DNA from: Blumeriella jaapii
Taxonomy: Eukaryota; Ascomycota; Leotiomycetes; Helotiales; Drepanopezizaceae
Assembly (NCBI GenBank): GCA_009599575.1
Contig: VWND01000004.1
Span: forward strand, 736,001 to 800,000
DNA: 64,000 nt
Reading direction: 5' to 3'
The notes under the pieces were generated by a model. That model did no database searches and was not told the DNA's origin. It worked only from the letters and a program-made list of their open reading frames with translations. Shown in pieces: positions 1 through 10,381 of the stretch (position 1 is the first letter of the stretch; every line of letters begins with the position of its first letter). The position numbers were made by a program, and so were the translations under genes.

Positions 1-438
1 ACGGACACGCAGCAGCAGCAGGTGTTCCGGGCGGGCGGGCCGGCGCCGGCGGCGGCGGCGGCGATCGGCGCCGACTTCGCGCGCGCCCTGTCCTACATGG
101 AGGAGTACCAGTCGCGCATCGACCGGCTGACGTCGGTGGTGACGGCCATCATCTCGATCGAGGACTCGCGGCGCTCGCGCGAGGACAACCGCAACGTGGC
201 GCGCCTCACCTGGCTGGCGACGTTCTTCGTGCCGCTGAGCTACATCGCGAGCCTCTTCAGCATGCAGCAGGACGTCGGCGTCCTGCGCGCCACCATGCGC
301 ACCTACGTCGCCACCGCCGTGCCCGTCACCCTGGCCGCCCTGGGCCTGGCCTGGGTGCTGACCCTGCCGCAGGTGCTGGCCTTCACCCGCGCCCTGAGCC
401 AGAACCTCAAGGCCCGCCTGCGGAGGAAGGAGGCCTAG
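1..438 (+). CDS. CorA-like membrane protein, 3' part only
   Basis: The reading frame is open from base 1 and ends at TAG 436-438, so the window holds only the last 145 codons and the true start lies upstream. The visible part has an amphipathic helical stretch (SYMEEYQSRIDRLTSVVT) followed by two hydrophobic segments separated by a short loop: LTWLATFFVPLSYIASLFSM and YVATAVPVTLAALGLAWVL. A long helix leading into a C-terminal TM pair, with the first TM ending in SLFSM, is the usual architecture of the fungal CorA-like Mg2+ transporter superfamily. The GMN selectivity motif of true Mg2+ channels is not present after the first TM segment, so the transported ion cannot be inferred. The tail is short and basic (LKARLRRKEA). 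Third positions are almost all G or C, unlike the following spacer. Confident as a CorA-superfamily C-terminus; function unknown. Confidence 0.75.
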   Translation, partial: TDTQQQQVFRAGGPAPAAAAAIGADFARALSYMEEYQSRIDRLTSVVTAIISIEDSRRSREDNRNVARLTWLATFFVPLSYIASLFSMQQDVGVLRATMRTYVATAVPVTLAALGLAWVLTLPQVLAFTRALSQNLKARLRRKEA

Positions 439-575
439 TTGGTGTGCGGGTGGCCGGCGCGAGGACGGCCGTGGTGTGCTGGTGTGCTGGTGCTGGTGGT
501 GGAGTGGGGTAATGTGTAGAGTGCAGACGGACGATGGCCGGTGTATGTATAGCGATTCTATGCCACGGGCAGGCG

Positions 576-614
<39 letters not shown>

Positions 615-1006
615 GCCTCCTCGCCTGTGGGATCTGGCGTACATAAGATGGCGTTCCGCTGTGGACGGTGACGGATTTGCCGCCATGGCGATGCGTAGAA
701 TCGAGGCAGCTGCGTACAGTACCCTGCCTTATGTCCGGTCGGGTCGCTCGCTTATGTAGTCAACACCGACAGAGGCGAGAAATAAATCGAGAAGGCACCT
801 AGAAAGCAACCGAGAGGGCACTCGCTACGCAAAGCAAGGGGGGAGGGACAATCATTACGAGAGATCGATAGTTTGCCAGACTATACCTACGCCGGGTATC
901 TCACACCTCGTTCGCGCTGCGACCCCCTTTCTACAGGCTGAATACATAAGATAAGCAAGATGGTCCATATCCCTCTCCCTGACTCCCGCATTGAAAGAGT
1001 GAGCAA
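439..1006. other. Intergenic spacer between convergent genes
   Basis: Spacer of 568 bp between the 3' end of the CorA-like gene and the 3' end of the minus-strand gene that follows. It contains a GT/TGCTGG-rich stretch (about 464-500) and an (AG)n tract of about 14 units at 579-606. No coding signal or RNA gene is seen. It presumably carries the two 3' UTRs. Confidence 0.6.
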
Positions 1007-4000
1007 TCATACATCCTCATCCCAGCCCCCTTGCTCGATCAAGAACCTCACGATCCGGCTCTTCACGCCGGTCAGCTCCCTGCCCAGCGCCGAGCTCCAC
1101 AGCTCCTCCACGCACCTCACCTTCTCCTTCAGATCATCCGTCAGCCGAAGCTCCTCGTCGGCCTCTACCTCCTTCAGCTCCCTGTCCACATCCTCCTCGT
1201 CCTCGCCCTGCGTGATCCGCTGTGTGCGCATCAGCCTGCAGTTCGCCAGCGTCACGATGCTCTTGACCTCATGTAGCAGACACAGGAGGTTGGTTTGACT
1301 CTCGATAAACTGATACGTGCTCTTCTCGCAATGCCCGAGCAGGCTGTAGAGATACTGCATCGGAAACTCGTGGTAGCTCGGATTCTCCTCGTACTCCGCG
1401 GCCGGGATCTGGATCCGAAAACCCTCGTCCACCCGTTGCGGGATGCGCTCGGTGATCCGGCTCAGGCTGGGCGCAATGTCCCAGAACGCGGAAAGCTGGA
1501 CCTCGACGCCACGCACGACGTTTTCCTCGATGATGTCCATGAATTCCTCCGTGCGCTTCAAGGCCTCCTGCTCGAAGGCTAGCTTCCGTTTGGTTGCATC
1601 CTCTGCGAAGAACAGCTCGGCGTTTGTGACCTTTTCGTCGTTGCCTGCGAGTCGATAGGGTGTGACGATCATATCTCGGTAGCGATTGTTGCGCTCACTG
1701 AGCAGGTCGAAAAGTTCCCTATGAAGCTGCTCTCGTGCGTCGAAGATCCATTTGAGAAGCGTGAGCTTCTCTAGTAATTCCGGCTGCTCGTCACCCTCTT
1801 CTTGGGTAAGGTTCGGGCTTTGCTCTTGCGCGTCAACAAAAAGTTTGGAGCGCAACTGGGTGAAGAGCTCGGTGGAGCGCGTCACTCGATCCATTAACAG
1901 ATCATTCAGCGGCATGACTACTTGCGACTGGAACAGTTCGAAATCCCTTTTGGATGCTTCTTTGGTCTTCTCTTGTTCAGTCGCCAGGCTCGTGGCTTCA
2001 ATTCTGGCAGCGTCCGCGTAAGTCATGTTTCCCAAGCCGATTTCACGCTGAATGTTTACGCGGAGGGAGTTTTGACGTGTAGACGATTCGGCTGTGATGC
2101 CCTCTTGCACTTCGATGCTGTTGGTTGTAAAGCGCTGCTTGGTGGCTTCGACCTCGGCGAGGTCACTTAGAACTCGGACGGCAGTACGAATAGATGTTAA
2201 GTCGGGGTGACTATTGTTAACCGCTGGATGATGACGGGGGTATGGAGGAGGTAGCGTTACAAGGCGAGAGACGTCTAAGTGATTTGGGTTTGGAGTCGCT
2301 GGTGCAGGCGAGAATGAAGCTGGAGAATGGGGTTGTTCTTGACGCAGTGACGACTGCGAAGTCTCTTCCTCGTGCCATCCGACCTTTTCAGGAGGATACT
2401 CATTCTCACCATAGACTTTGGAGCTGTTGGACTCGGACATATCAATGTCTTTGCCGTTTTGACTTGCCCTGGGGTCGCCGTTCTCGTACTGTAGCGCCTC
2501 CCGTAGCTCTCGTGGCATACCCATATACTTCGATTCTCGCTTAGATCGCTTCAAGTCCATTGAAGGAGTGCCGTTCGATCCTTCCTGGCTGACTTCCCAC
2601 CATCTACTCGAAGGTCTGCCTCTCGAGTCACCGTCGAGAGCCTCGCTCACACTCATACTTGGGATAGGCGACAAGGATGGCATATAGCCTGTCCACCACG
2701 CCGACTCGGGTCGCCCAGTTGCAGGAGAGCCTGGGTTCGAGCCAGAAGACGATCCAGCAGCGGTCTGAAGTGTAGGCGTATCATGCAAAGCGGCCATCAA
2801 GGACCTCTGTGTGACCTCGCAGGTCCAGGCGACCTGGGTCCGGATGATGACTCTGGTGTCCACGCAGTTGATCGCGATGCCGTGGACTCGCGCTGCGGGC
2901 TGCTATAAGAACGGAAAAGATCGCGGGTTAGTTCTAGAATTTCGGAACCCATCTCATCTATCGCGGAAGCATATCTTTCCCGCCGCAAACGAGACTCCGT
3001 AACCATGAATTCGGCAAATAACCTCACACGCTCGCCATCAGTTGCCGCTGCAGCTTCCTTTTGTGCGAATGCTTGATGCCTTTCGTTGGCCGCACGACAG
3101 AATTGCTCTGCTAGCGAAATCTGTGATACTTGGCTGTGGTTAGAATGCCGTGAGCCTGGACGGGACGGTGCAAGTGGCGCGATAGTTGTTGCATCGTTAT
3201 TGGGCGCATGCAGTATATGAGAGACCGGTCGAGCTGGAGGGCTAAGAGTAAGCCTTGACTGTTGTGGAGGGGTAGGCAAACCCTTGGGTGGGATTGCTGG
3301 AGAGCCACCAGCAAAAGCGGTTTTGATCTGGCTGGGAGAGAAAGGAGGTGTGGGAGCTTCTAATCTATTCGGTGGTACAGGTGGTCGAGGCGTCGAGCCT
3401 CTCAACACTGTTTCAGGGCCGATTTGAATCGGTGTACTCAGCTGCGAATCGCCGGTAGATCTAGGGGTCTCCACATGATATGATCTCGCACTCCTTGGGG
3501 TTGAGTGTGTGATTGTAGGTTTCCGGGTGAGCAGATTCTGCGGAAGAACAATGTCTGATGGCGTAACTGTCTCTGCCCAGAGGTTGTTCGAGGGATCCTC
3601 AGTTGTGACAACACTTGTCCTTGTCTTGCTCTCGGTCCTTCTTTCGCGAATGCTTTTCCCCCCCCTCACTGCACGAGCCCGGGCTAAACCGGAGGAGCTC
3701 GAGCCTGAATTGGGCTCAGGGGCTATACTCGAGCTGACGTTTGACGTATCGATAAATAGTCCGCGATTTGGAGATTTTGCTCTTCCTGCAAGATCATCGT
3801 CCACCCAACCAGCTGGTGTTGGAGGAACCGGGCCCAATGCTGGCATAGCACCTGGTCTTCTTGTCGGGGGCGAGACTACTCGATCCGTTGGAGTCATGCT
3901 CTGCGACCTTGACGAAGGAGGAGGCGGTCCTGGTGGTGGTGGAGGCAATGGCATGCCAGGTTCCCATCTTGATGTTGATGAACCGCGAGAACGCGAATAG

Positions 4001-4828
4001 GACGACGTCGCACTGATAGCTCCCGCAGATACGGCTCTGCGCGAAGCTGGAGGTCGTGACTCGAAGTCGTAGAGGCCTTCTCGCTCTGATGATGAGGCTT
4101 CGACTGATATAGGCACTGGCCGTCGAGGATTGGATCCATGCTCCCTGTTGAATTCAGGCGAAAGCCTCGGGGATTCTTGTATATTTCGCCTCGAGAATGA
4201 GGATACGTTGAGCGAGGATGGCGGTCTATCATTTGTGCCAGCCCGTATCTGCGTACTAGTGGGAGGGGAAACGAAGGGGCTTGAGGCTGATTCAGGAGAC
4301 GATCTATAGAAATTGACAGGGGAAAGTCTGTTGGCAGGTGATAGGCCAGAAGAGGGCTCTTCAGATGCTATCATGGACGCTCGGTGTGATCTTGGAGGGC
4401 TGTAAGGTGGTGGTGGAGGGGGCGGGAGAGCTAGTTGTCGCCAATTAGCTTCTCCATCTCCATCGCGGCTACATCGTGACTGAAATGTTCGGAAGAAACT
4501 TGATGACAGTGGTGAGAGCTTTCATACCCTCTGCATTTCGAGGTCGCGTCGAGGAATGCCCCGGTGGGAAGCGAGTGCTGCTGCTGTCAGGAGTGCCGCT
4601 GGCCGGATGCGACCACTGTGCCGGGTTATACGAGGCGCTCCGCACGGCACTGAGAGGTGTGAACGATGACGGATTGTATCCAGAGAGAGCACTCAGAGGC
4701 GTCGCCGACAATCCGGAGCTGGGGTTGTGGTGTTGAGACTGGTGTTGAGATTGAGGTTGAGACTGAAGCGAGGTCGTTAAGGGATCCAGGTTCAAGCGAC
4801 GACGGGCGGCTTCCCTCAGAGCTGCCAT
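1007..4828 (-). CDS. Large disordered protein with helical C-terminus, unknown function
   Basis: Minus-strand gene starting at ATG 4828 (MAALREAARRRLNLDP) and ending at TGA 1007-1009. One intron is clear: exon 1 is 4828-4528 and intron 4527-4431 starts GTATGA and ends CTAATTGG...ACTAG. This joins in frame to a proline stretch (ALPPPPPPPYSPPR). The next ~1,600 bases encode a Ser/Pro/Arg-rich disordered region. The last ~400 residues are predicted helical, with SLYS/LLGHCEKSTYQFIESQ and KSIVTLANCRLMRTQRI segments. Two long frames overlap at about 2797-2863. Assuming one missing base near 2800-2810 gives a 1,241-residue product. The alternative is an intron whose 3' end is the CTAAC...TTATAG at about 2931-2903. 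I favour the frame break because the residues reading through that site (GSEILELTRDLFR) look protein-like. I recognise the layout as a conserved filamentous-fungal protein, but no named domain. Confidence 0.72.
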
Positions 4829-6620
4829 GATCCCGAAGCGCTCTGGCGGGTGGCCTCAGATACTGTACCTGTACTCTACATAGGTAGAAGAATGCTCTCA
4901 CACCGCACGATTCTTATCAACGGCCGACCGACTTGGCCCTGGAGTCATCTGGCCATGGGTGTTAGGAACATAAGCAAAGATGAGGCTCGCCGCACCACCG
5001 GACGGGCGGGTTTGGAGGGATTCGCTTGTATTTATTTACTTTCCAGAAAGAATGAAGTGCAAGTACGAGACATAAGTATGCGATGCACGAGGTGCATCCG
5101 GCTTCATGCAGTGCTCATCGACCTTCTAATTATGGCACCGTCTGCTATTGGCCACCCGATGGGTTGGCCGTACTTCGCGGTGGCCAACCAAGCATCGTTC
5201 CGCTGCTGTGAGCTGGGCACGGCGCTTAAGGTACAGTACACAGTACAGATATGTACAAATTTGTAAAAAGGGTACTTACTGACTTCCATTTCGACGGCAA
5301 GGAGATGGGTAGGGTAAGATAGAATGGTGTGTTGAGCGAGAGAGAGGGGAAGTCTTCACCATCATGAACATGTATTTGTGCAACCAAGTACCTTTTGGAG
5401 TTGCACTTACTTGTAAGAGTAACTAACTCGAAGTCCCGATTACAGCACTGTACACCATCCAATCCTCGATTGCATAGATAAGCCTCGGCACTGGGTACTG
5501 GAACCGTAGGTATTGTACATACATCTCCATTCTGCCTGGTCCACTTGCTCTTTCATCCCCGGTCACTTGATGTAGGAGCTAGGAGTACGCACTGGTAAGC
5601 CTCTTGAGAAGGCCGAGGAGAAGGTTAGTTGCACTTGAAAGAAGAGCTAAATCAAAGTCCCGGTTACACATACATGTGTCGATATGCCATGGCACTTACT
5701 GTGGTAGCGGAACTGCACAGCACCTCTACCTGGTTCACTTCCTCTTACATCCCGGGCCGCATTTCCATACAGCTAGGAGCATTGTAAAGCCTGTTGAGAA
5801 GGCTGAGGATCAGGCTGTGAATGTGTGAATCAGACTTCCCACCCTCGTCGGTGTAGAAGTTGAACGGAACGCTTTATTTACAGTCATACCTCTATCTTCA
5901 TCACGTGACCTACGTCGTTTCCTCTTCCGGGGACCGACACGGGCACCTGTGGTGAAAAATCGATTCGACAATTCGACATCTGCCAAGAATCATGGTCATT
6001 GCAGGGCTAAAATCAACAACTCTTCTCGGAGGTACACAATAAAACTTTCTTGCTGGAAGTTATTTCGTCCTGAACCCGCAGTGATTATGATCACGTGTGA
6101 CCAGGCGTAAAGCCCTTACTCAGCCTGGGCCGTGGGCCTTGGCGCTGCGCAATCTTGCCTCCATGGTCGAAAGTCAAGCTCCAGGTCTCGCATTAATATC
6201 CCATCAACCATCAACCATCAACCATCCACCATCAACCCACAGCACAGCACAGCACAACACAGCAGTATCCCCTATGCCTCGAGCTGCCAGCAGTCATACA
6301 CCCTGTGCCCTCTCATCTGATCATCCCGACCAGCGCAACATCGCCATACGGACCTGAAAGCTCCATATCTCGCCTCTCATTTCTCTTCGCTGGTGCGGGG
6401 CGGTCCGAGGTCTGTCATCGTCACTCTCCGCTTCCCATCTTCCAGCAATTACTTACGTGCGTCGAACCAGTGGACGAGAAAACCTCTAGCGGTGCTCCGT
6501 CGCAGCTCGAACCTTGCACGCACCTACCTGGATCGCTACATCATCCTCAAGGCCCTCGCTCAGCTACCGTGACATCCGGCGAGACTATCAAGAACACTTC
6601 TCTAGAGGCTCGTCGCAAAT
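4829..6620. other. Divergent intergenic region upstream of ENT1
   Basis: About 1.8 kb between two divergently transcribed genes. It contains a decayed tandem duplication (see 5403-5812), two CACGTG boxes (about 5902-5907 and 6091-6096, E-box-type sites such as those bound by Cbf1/Pho4-class bHLH factors) and, close to the ENT1 start, a simple CATCAAC / CAGCACA repeat (about 6198-6262). No ORF here has protein-like composition. The region probably holds both promoters and 5' UTRs; the E-box role is inference. Confidence 0.5.
5403..5812. repeat. Decayed two-copy tandem duplication
   Basis: Two adjacent segments, about 5403-5626 and 5627-5812, share blocks in the same order: TTGCACTT, then AAGTCCCGRTTACA, then a CTGGTYCACTTSCTCTT block, then AGCTAGGAG, then AAGCCTSTTGAGAAGGCYGAGGA. 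Many differences between the copies are transitions and the second copy has lost about 40 bases. No coding capacity. Confidence 0.6.
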
Positions 6621-8468
6621 ATGTCCAAGGTCATTCGCAGTGTTAAGAACGTGACCAAGGGCTACTCTTCAGTCCAGGTCAAGGTCCGCAATGGTACAGA
6701 CATGGCTTTTCGCTCCGTGGGCCTCCGCTGACTTCCCGTAGCGACCAGTAACGACCCATGGGGTCCGACTGGGACAGAAATGAGCGAAATAGCTCAGATG
6801 ACGTTCAACTCGTATGCAGTATTCTTTCTGATGGCGGATGGGGTCTAACGAGCACCTTAGTTCGAACGAATTCTACGAGATAATGGACATGCTTGACAAG
6901 CGATTGAATGACAAGGGAAAGAATTGGCGGCACGTGCTAAAGGCTCTCAAGGTTTTGGATTACTGCCTGCACGAAGGCTCGGAATTGGTCGTGACTTGGG
7001 CACACAAGAATGTCTACATCATCAAGACCCTGAGAGAATTCCAATACATCGACGAGGACGGCCGGGACGTGGGACAGAATGGTGGGAATCATTGTGTGCG
7101 AGAACGATCGGGCTGACGGCTAACTGGAGTCCAGTTCGAGTTTCTGCAAAGGAGCTCACATCACTTATCTTGGATGAAGAAAGATTGCGCGCGGAGCGCA
7201 GCGATCGCAAGAATTGGAAATCCAGAGTGACTGGCATCGACGAATACCAGCCGCATCAAGACCACTCCCGAAACCGAACAACGCGCCCTCACCGAGCCCA
7301 ACGCGCCGATGAAGAAGATGCCGAATACAAGCTAGCCATAGAAGCTAGCAAGTACCAGGAGGAAGAAGATCGAAAGAGGCGCCAAGGCCGAAACGGGGAG
7401 CCCGACGACGATGACCTGGCAAAGGCCATCCAATTGAGCAAGGAAGAGGAGGAGCTTCGGAGGCGAGAACTGGAAGAACAAAACGCAGCATCTCTGTTTG
7501 ACGACGACCCTATCCAGATTGCCCAACCTACTGGATTTAACCAAGGTTATCAGCAACAGACACAGGTGGACTGGGCTGGCAACCCCATTGACCCAAATAT
7601 GCAACAACAACCACAACCACAACCACAACAGACAGGGTACATGGGCAACATGTACACGGGGGCTGTCCTGCAGCAGCAGCCGACGGGCTACCAGAATGGA
7701 TACTCGAACGTATTCGCGCCTCAACCGCCTAGCTTCGATCCTTATGCGCAACAACAGCAACAGCAGCCATTACAGCCACAGCTTACTAGTTTTAACCCCT
7801 ACGGTCAACAAACCCAATTTCAGCAACAGCCTCTGCAGCAACAGCCCGAGCTTCTGGTCCCGGCCAACACGAATAATCCGTGGGCTACCAATACCCAACC
7901 GATGGCTCTCAAGCCAACGCCGACTGGCTCGAACAACCCTTTCGCATCCGGCTTTGCTCGTCCTCAGACCGCTCAACCGTCTAAGCCATCTCTCGCCACA
8001 CTCCAAGAGCAGAAAACCGCCACCTTCAACAGCAGTAGCAGTTCCCCCAACCCGATTGCCTCGTTTCAAGCGCCACCAAAGGAGCAAGATCCGCACCACG
8101 CTAAACTCAACCAATTGCTTGCGAGTGGTGATGGTATGGACACTTTCGGTAACACTGGTGAGATGAGAATCCCGGCGCAACACACCGCACCGGGTACCTT
8201 CGTCAACAGCGCTGGTGCGGGATTAGGCAGACTCACCGGTCAACAGACTGGTACCAACCCGTTCTTACAAAGCCAATACACCGGGATGCCTCAAACACAA
8301 TATGGAGCTGCAGGACACCTGGTTCCTGCGGCTACCGGCCCCGCAGGCATGTCGAATGGCTTCGGCGGCGGGTTTGGCGCTCAGCAAAGCGCCAACCCCT
8401 TTGGTCAAAGGCCGCAACAGAACAATGGACAGAACGGACAGGGAGGTGGTGACTTGATACAATTCTAG
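6621..8468 (+). CDS. ENT1: Epsin, clathrin endocytic adaptor (ENTH domain)
   Basis: Four exons: 6621-6693, 6742-6811, 6861-7081 and 7135-8468. The three introns of 48-53 nt are GT-AG, two with clear TCTAACG / GCTAACT branch sites. They join in frame to 565 residues. ATG 6621 is chosen because MSKVIRSVKNVTKGYSSV matches the family N-terminus, which forms the lipid-binding helix 0. Residues 1 to about 145 are the ENTH domain, which binds PtdIns(4,5)P2 at the plasma membrane (NWRHVLKALKVLDYCLHEGS, IIKTLREFQYIDEDGRDVG). Two ubiquitin-interacting motifs follow near residues 182 (DAEYKLAIEASKYQEEE) and 212 (DDLAKAIQLSKEEE). A Gln/Pro-rich tail carries three NPF motifs (about 388, 494 and 540) for EH-domain partners. 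The protein ends GGDLIQF, a C-terminal clathrin box. Every expected epsin module is present and the frame is intact. Role: cargo recruitment and membrane bending during clathrin-mediated endocytosis at hyphal tips. Confidence 0.95.
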
Positions 8469-8950
8469 GAGCAGAATTCCACGTGAAGCGAGCCGGAGGG
8501 GAAATCCGAAGGATTCATTCATGCGGGATTGGGGCAGTCGTATTCGCAGCAGCGACACATTTTCGGTTTTCTTCGGCAGGCGTGCATATGATACACTCTG
8601 TTGGCTGGAAAGGCTCTCTTGGTGGCTGGCATTGATACATCAATGCAGAGCATGTGCATGAGCAACCTGTTACTTTTTTTTAGTGCTAGATGGGGGGTTT
8701 AACGGATCATGAGTGATGGCATCTTATCACAAGGATGGACTTGCAATCCGACTACGTGCGGCGAAGTGACGCGTGTACATACTAAAATGGGTAATTTTCC
8801 CCTTCGGATACCCAGACTCCGCGCTCAAACGGAAAACATTCGAATCATTCCAGACGCCAGGACGCTTGTTCCTGTAATAGTGCAGAGCATGCCAAAACGG
8901 GTATCCGTACCATCACATCCTATCATCGCAAACCAATGCAAAAGGGGCTC
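8469..8950. other. Spacer between convergent ENT1 and CDC31
   Basis: 482 bp between two 3' ends. A short T run at about 8673-8680 is the only low-complexity feature. No convincing ORF, repeat or RNA gene is seen; it is expected to contain two overlapping 3' UTRs. Confidence 0.55.
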
Positions 8951-9742
8951 TCAGCCCATGCAAATTCCCACAAACTCCTCTCTTCCCACGCCGCCCTTCC
9001 CCTCTAGATCAAACTCCTCGATCATAGCGACCAGCTCGTCCTCCTCCAGGCCCTCCCCCAGTTCCCTTGCCACCCTCCTCAGGTCCTCCAGCGTGATGAT
9101 GCCCTTGTCCTCCGTATCGAACAGCCCAAACGCCCTGAGTATCTCATCCCGGGGATCTCGTTCGCTGATCAGCTTTGCGGCTATGGTTTGAAATGCTTGC
9201 TGGTTGAGGACGAGGCGGCCCGGGGGCGTGGGTTCCTGGTGGTTGTGCGCGCGCGGAAGCTGGTTCTGGGCCGAGGGCAGAGGCGGCATGCCGTGGGTGG
9301 TGAGGAGGTCGAGGATAGCGGATTTGGGGAGGTCGAAGCCGAGGGCTTTGAGGGCGACCTTGAATTCGTGGTAGTCGATGCGCTGGTCTTTGTCCAGATC
9401 GAAAAGGGAAAACTGTGGCCACGTCGATTCAACACGGGGCCCTCGCTACATCTGCACGGGGGCGAGAAGGAAGGGGAGGGAGGGGCATACGGCCTCGTTG
9501 ATCTCCTCCTTTTGCTCGTCGGTGATCTGAGGCGCGGGGCCAGCGGCTTCTCGTTGCGCTCGCTCGCGCTCCAGACGGCCTGGATCTCTCGACGCGGGGT
9601 GCGCGGTGGCGCCGAACGCGTTGCTGTTGCTGTTGATGTTGTGGTTGTGGTTGTTGCTATTGCTTGCTCGGTCAGGCAGCTTGCCGTGGAGGGTCGAGGA
9701 GTATGGTCTCTGCGGGAAGGAGGGGTGTGCAGCTGATGCCAT
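8951..9742 (-). CDS. CDC31: Centrin (spindle pole body duplication, EF-hand protein)
   Basis: Two exons on the minus strand, 9742-9491 and 9412-8951. The 78-nt intron starts GTATGC and ends GGCCACAG, and the product is 237 residues. ATG 9742 opens a basic, Asn/His-rich head. The conserved core begins at ITDEQKEEINEAF near residue 72. EF-hand 1 has a perfect calcium loop (DLDKDQRIDYHE). It is followed by FKVALKALGFDLPKSAILDLL, a family signature. The second hand is replaced by a proline-rich linker (PPLPSAQNQLPRAHNHQEP). The third loop (DTEDKGIITLED) and fourth (DLEGKGGVGREE) lack several calcium-coordinating acids. Centrins of this class sit at the spindle pole body half-bridge and are also found with TREX-2 at nuclear pores. 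The gene is divergent from the nucleoporin gene. The linker makes the protein longer than the usual 160-170 residues, as in other filamentous fungi. Frame intact. Confidence 0.9.
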
Positions 9743-10381
9743 TGTGCTGCGGCGCCGGCGATGCTAGGACAGCAGAAGATCTGATGCGCGTGGATTCGAG
9801 ATGAGGAGTTAGAGAAGCAAGAAGTAGCGGTACGGGGTATGTGTTGTTGTTGACTGTCGGCTGTGGAAGTATCTTGAGATATGGCTGTGGACGAGGACGT
9901 GGGGTGACGGAGCGCGTCTGCGAGTTGCTTCTTAGTGACTCAAACTTCGCGGTCCTGGCGTAGGATCAGTCCCCAAATGTTCTAGCGCGCTTCTGATTGG
10001 CCCGGCCGCTTAGGGCTGGGCCGAGAATCAACTTCAGCCCCCAGGCAGCTCCTGCCTGTCCATTATCTTGCCGCCTCGACAGTGAAAAGCTTCGCCCTTC
10101 CACCTTCAACCTTTCACCACCAGCTTCACCACCAGCTTCATCTTCATCTTCATCTGCCTCCTACGCAGATGATTCTCGTCCCTCTTTACTCAATTCGAAT
10201 GTCTGCGCCGCTCTCTTGTCTTTGAGCGCGGCCTTTCTTTTCTCCGGAGGGCGCAAGCCAAATCGCGTCACCTCGCCCGGCTCGCGCGTCGTGCCACTTC
10301 TACGCACACACACACGCAACCTCGCGCTCGAATACAGATACAAATACAGATACGAATACGGATCCCGTTTCCACTTGCTCC
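9743..10381. promoter_or_regulatory. Shared divergent promoter, CDC31 / NUP98-96
   Basis: The 639-bp interval lies between the start codons of the minus-strand centrin gene and the plus-strand nucleoporin gene, so it must contain both promoters. It holds a CACCACCAGCTTCA direct repeat and TCATCTTCATCT runs (10117-10159). Just before the nucleoporin ATG there is a pyrimidine/CA-rich stretch and a short array of (A)CAGATACAAATACAGATACGAATACGGAT (10337-10365). No TATA box is evident on either side. Confidence 0.55.
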
